Below, piece by piece: positions 62,558 through 64,000 of a stretch of DNA of 64,000 nt; the stretch's first letter is position 1, and every line of letters begins with the position of its first letter. Below the pieces are notes generated by a model. It had not been told where the DNA came from. It did not search any database and worked only from the letters and a program-made list of their open reading frames with translations. This DNA is from Halomonas stenophila (GTDB taxonomy: Bacteria > Pseudomonadota > Gammaproteobacteria > Pseudomonadales > Halomonadaceae): positions 1 through 64,000 of the forward strand of contig NZ_JACHXR010000013.1 of NCBI RefSeq assembly GCF_014192275.1, in the 5' to 3' direction. The position numbers and the translations under genes were made by a program.

Positions 62558-62785
62558 GTGACGATCTACAGGATCACGGGGTTTCTTGCCGTCTTCTTCC
62601 TCACGACCGCCGCGTTAAGCGGCATCGTCTACCGCCTCTTCGAGACGCACGTCGACGCGCGGGGCGTGCTCCACGAGCCCTTCGTGCTGATCCCGCTCGG
62701 CTGGCTCTCGCTGTTCCTGGGCCTGGTGCTGTTGCTGGCCTGCGTCGGCGACTGGCTGGCGAGACGCCAGCGACGGCGAGACTAG
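62558..62785 (+). CDS. Small two-helix membrane protein (DUF3955-like)
   Basis: A 75-residue protein beginning at GTG 62558 (TIYRITGFLAVFFLTTAAL). Two hydrophobic helices flank the loop RLFETHVDARGVLHEPFVLIP, which with the following LGWLSLFLGLVLLL matches the DUF3955 pattern of small bacterial membrane proteins. AAGGGA lies 9-14 bases ahead. Function unknown. Confidence 0.6.
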   Translation: MTIYRITGFLAVFFLTTAALSGIVYRLFETHVDARGVLHEPFVLIPLGWLSLFLGLVLLLACVGDWLARRQRRRD

Positions 62786-62920
62786 CTCGGCCGTCTCGGT
62801 CGAATGAGCGCGCGGTCACGCGATGCTGCTTCGGTCTCGAGCCCCGCACACGCTTGACCGCTCGAACGCGTATGGGTGCCAGCGGCCCGCTGATGCCCTG
62901 GCGGTCGCCGGCACCGCGGT

Positions 62921-64000
62921 TCAGGAAGAGGCGGCGGGAATATTCTGGTTGAAGCGGAACCGGTTCGTGGGGTCATAGCGACGCTTCAGCGCCGCGAGCC
63001 GTTCGTAGTTGGCTCCATAGGCGGCCCGGACCCGGGCTTCCCCCTCGTCGGCCAGGTAATTGACGTACGCCCCCTCGTCCAGGAACGGCGCCGCGGCGCG
63101 GAAGCAGCGCCGTCCCCACGCGATGTTGGCGCTGGAATCGGCCGGATCATGCCACATGCGCAACACCAGCACGCTATGCTGGGCCTGGCGATGCCCGAAG
63201 GCGGTCTCCTGATCCCCCACGCGACCGATCGCGCCCCCCAGGTGCTCGATGGCGATCGCGGCCAGCGGCGCCGGGAGGTCACCGGCGAAGGCCTCCACGA
63301 TCGTGTCGATGGCCTCATCGCTGAAGGTGCGCATGAATCCCGCCTTCCAGTAGTGGCGCAGGCCCGGCCGAAACACCTCGGTGAGCAGGTTCTGGACCGT
63401 GGCGTAGGGAACCGTATCGATGGTGTCGAGCAGGGGCGAGCCGAGCGCGCGCAGGGGCTGCAGGACCCGCTCGCCCTCCTCGATGTCCCCGCACCAGCAG
63501 ACGATGATGGCCAGCACGGGGCCGTCGGGCGCCGACAGCAGCGTGGCATCCGCCCTCAGCTCATCGGGCGCTGCCAGGGACCAGTCGCGATAGCGGCGCA
63601 GCACCTCCCTGGCCCGGTCCAGGGGAAAGACGAGTTCGCCGGCCAGGACCGGGCCCACCCGATGGACCCGGTACTCGAAGGACGTCACCACGCCGAAGTT
63701 GCCGCCCCCGCCGCGCAGCCCCCAGAAGAGCTCGGCATTCTCGTCGTCACTGGCCGTGAGTAACTGGCCGTCGGCGGTGACCACATCGGCCGACAGCAGG
63801 TTGTCGCAGGCGAGGCCGAACTTTCGATTGAGATAGCCGATTCCCCCACCCAGGGTGAGGCCCCCGATGCCGGTCGAGGGCACGATGCCGCCGGTGGTGG
63901 CCAGCCCGAAGGCCTGGGTCTCGTGATCGACGTCGCCCCAGGTGGCGCCGCCCTCGGCCCGCGCCGTTCGCCGCCGCGGATCGACGCGCACGCTCCTCAT
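62921..64000 (-). CDS. FAD-linked oxidase with berberine-bridge domain, copy 2 (5' end outside the window)
   Basis: The last 359 residues of a second PCMH/BBE flavoenzyme; the N-terminal part with the covalent His lies beyond the window edge. Seen are STGIGGLTLGGGIGYLNRKFG, LRGGGGNFGVVTSFEYRVHR, YVNYLADEGEARVRAAYG and the closing YDPTNRFRFNQNI. It is related to but clearly different from copy 1, so an old duplication or separate arrivals. The ATG at 64000 falls inside the family sequence and is not the true start. Confidence 0.9.
   Translation of the reverse strand: MRSVRVDPRRRTARAEGGATWGDVDHETQAFGLATTGGIVPSTGIGGLTLGGGIGYLNRKFGLACDNLLSADVVTADGQLLTASDDENAELFWGLRGGGGNFGVVTSFEYRVHRVGPVLAGELVFPLDRAREVLRRYRDWSLAAPDELRADATLLSAPDGPVLAIIVCWCGDIEEGERVLQPLRALGSPLLDTIDTVPYATVQNLLTEVFRPGLRHYWKAGFMRTFSDEAIDTIVEAFAGDLPAPLAAIAIEHLGGAIGRVGDQETAFGHRQAQHSVLVLRMWHDPADSSANIAWGRRCFRAAAPFLDEGAYVNYLADEGEARVRAAYGANYERLAALKRRYDPTNRFRFNQNIPAASS

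Overview
The window is high-GC DNA from a halophilic or marine gammaproteobacterium, most likely the family Halomonadaceae (Halomonas, Chromohalobacter or a relative). This rests on the gacA-uvrC-pgsA-tRNA block, ihfB-lapA-lapB next to pyrF, fxsA-groES-groEL, a class I PHA synthase, cyanophycin genes, and protein sequences closest to what I know of Pseudomonas and Halomonas. The genus call is inference.

Bases 1-19195 are mostly conserved core: the end of an aldehyde dehydrogenase and an FAH-family enzyme, a phosphoesterase and an RNase H, then gacA-uvrC-pgsA, tRNA-Ala (minus) and tRNA-Gly/Cys/Leu, a FUSC-type membrane protein, nadB, sdhE-ygfX, ihfB-lapA-lapB, pyrF, a ComEA-like protein, fxsA, groESL (with a clear sigma-32 promoter) and trmJ. 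Two RNA elements stand out here. Two tandem SAM-II-type aptamers lie at 3819-3983. The first has an attached terminator, and the second feeds a stem that hides the ribosome site of an 84-codon ORF. At 19021-19171 is a candidate Csr/Rsm-type sRNA with ten GGA motifs and a strong terminator, behind four GTCA motifs spaced exactly 11 bp apart.

Bases 19196-38700 are a mosaic of metabolic genes and gene wreckage: HDAC-like and RidA remnants, a HisC-like aminotransferase, two tandem His-rich lipoproteins, a 2-hydroxyacid dehydrogenase, a reductase plus a proline-racemase-family protein lacking both catalytic cysteines, an NYN protein, a complete cyanophycin operon (cphB-cphA-iadA), a patatin, methyltransferases, a cupin, a broken ammonium transporter, a GNAT gene stopped by an 8-bp repeat expansion and carrying a foreign tail, and a BNR-repeat protein.

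Bases 38781-51293 hold phaC and two xanthine-oxidase-family molybdoenzymes: a three-subunit PaoABC type and a two-subunit IorAB type. MocA and XdhC lie beside the IorAB pair and presumably mature the cofactor. Bases 51334-64000 hold a methyltransferase, an orphan ParD-like antitoxin, a Cys/Met PLP enzyme, a fusion of a Cache sensor to a pentameric-ligand-gated-channel-like module, a glycerophosphodiesterase, and two berberine-bridge-type FAD oxidases around a GlxA-like AraC regulator. All calls are by reading alone; no database search was run.
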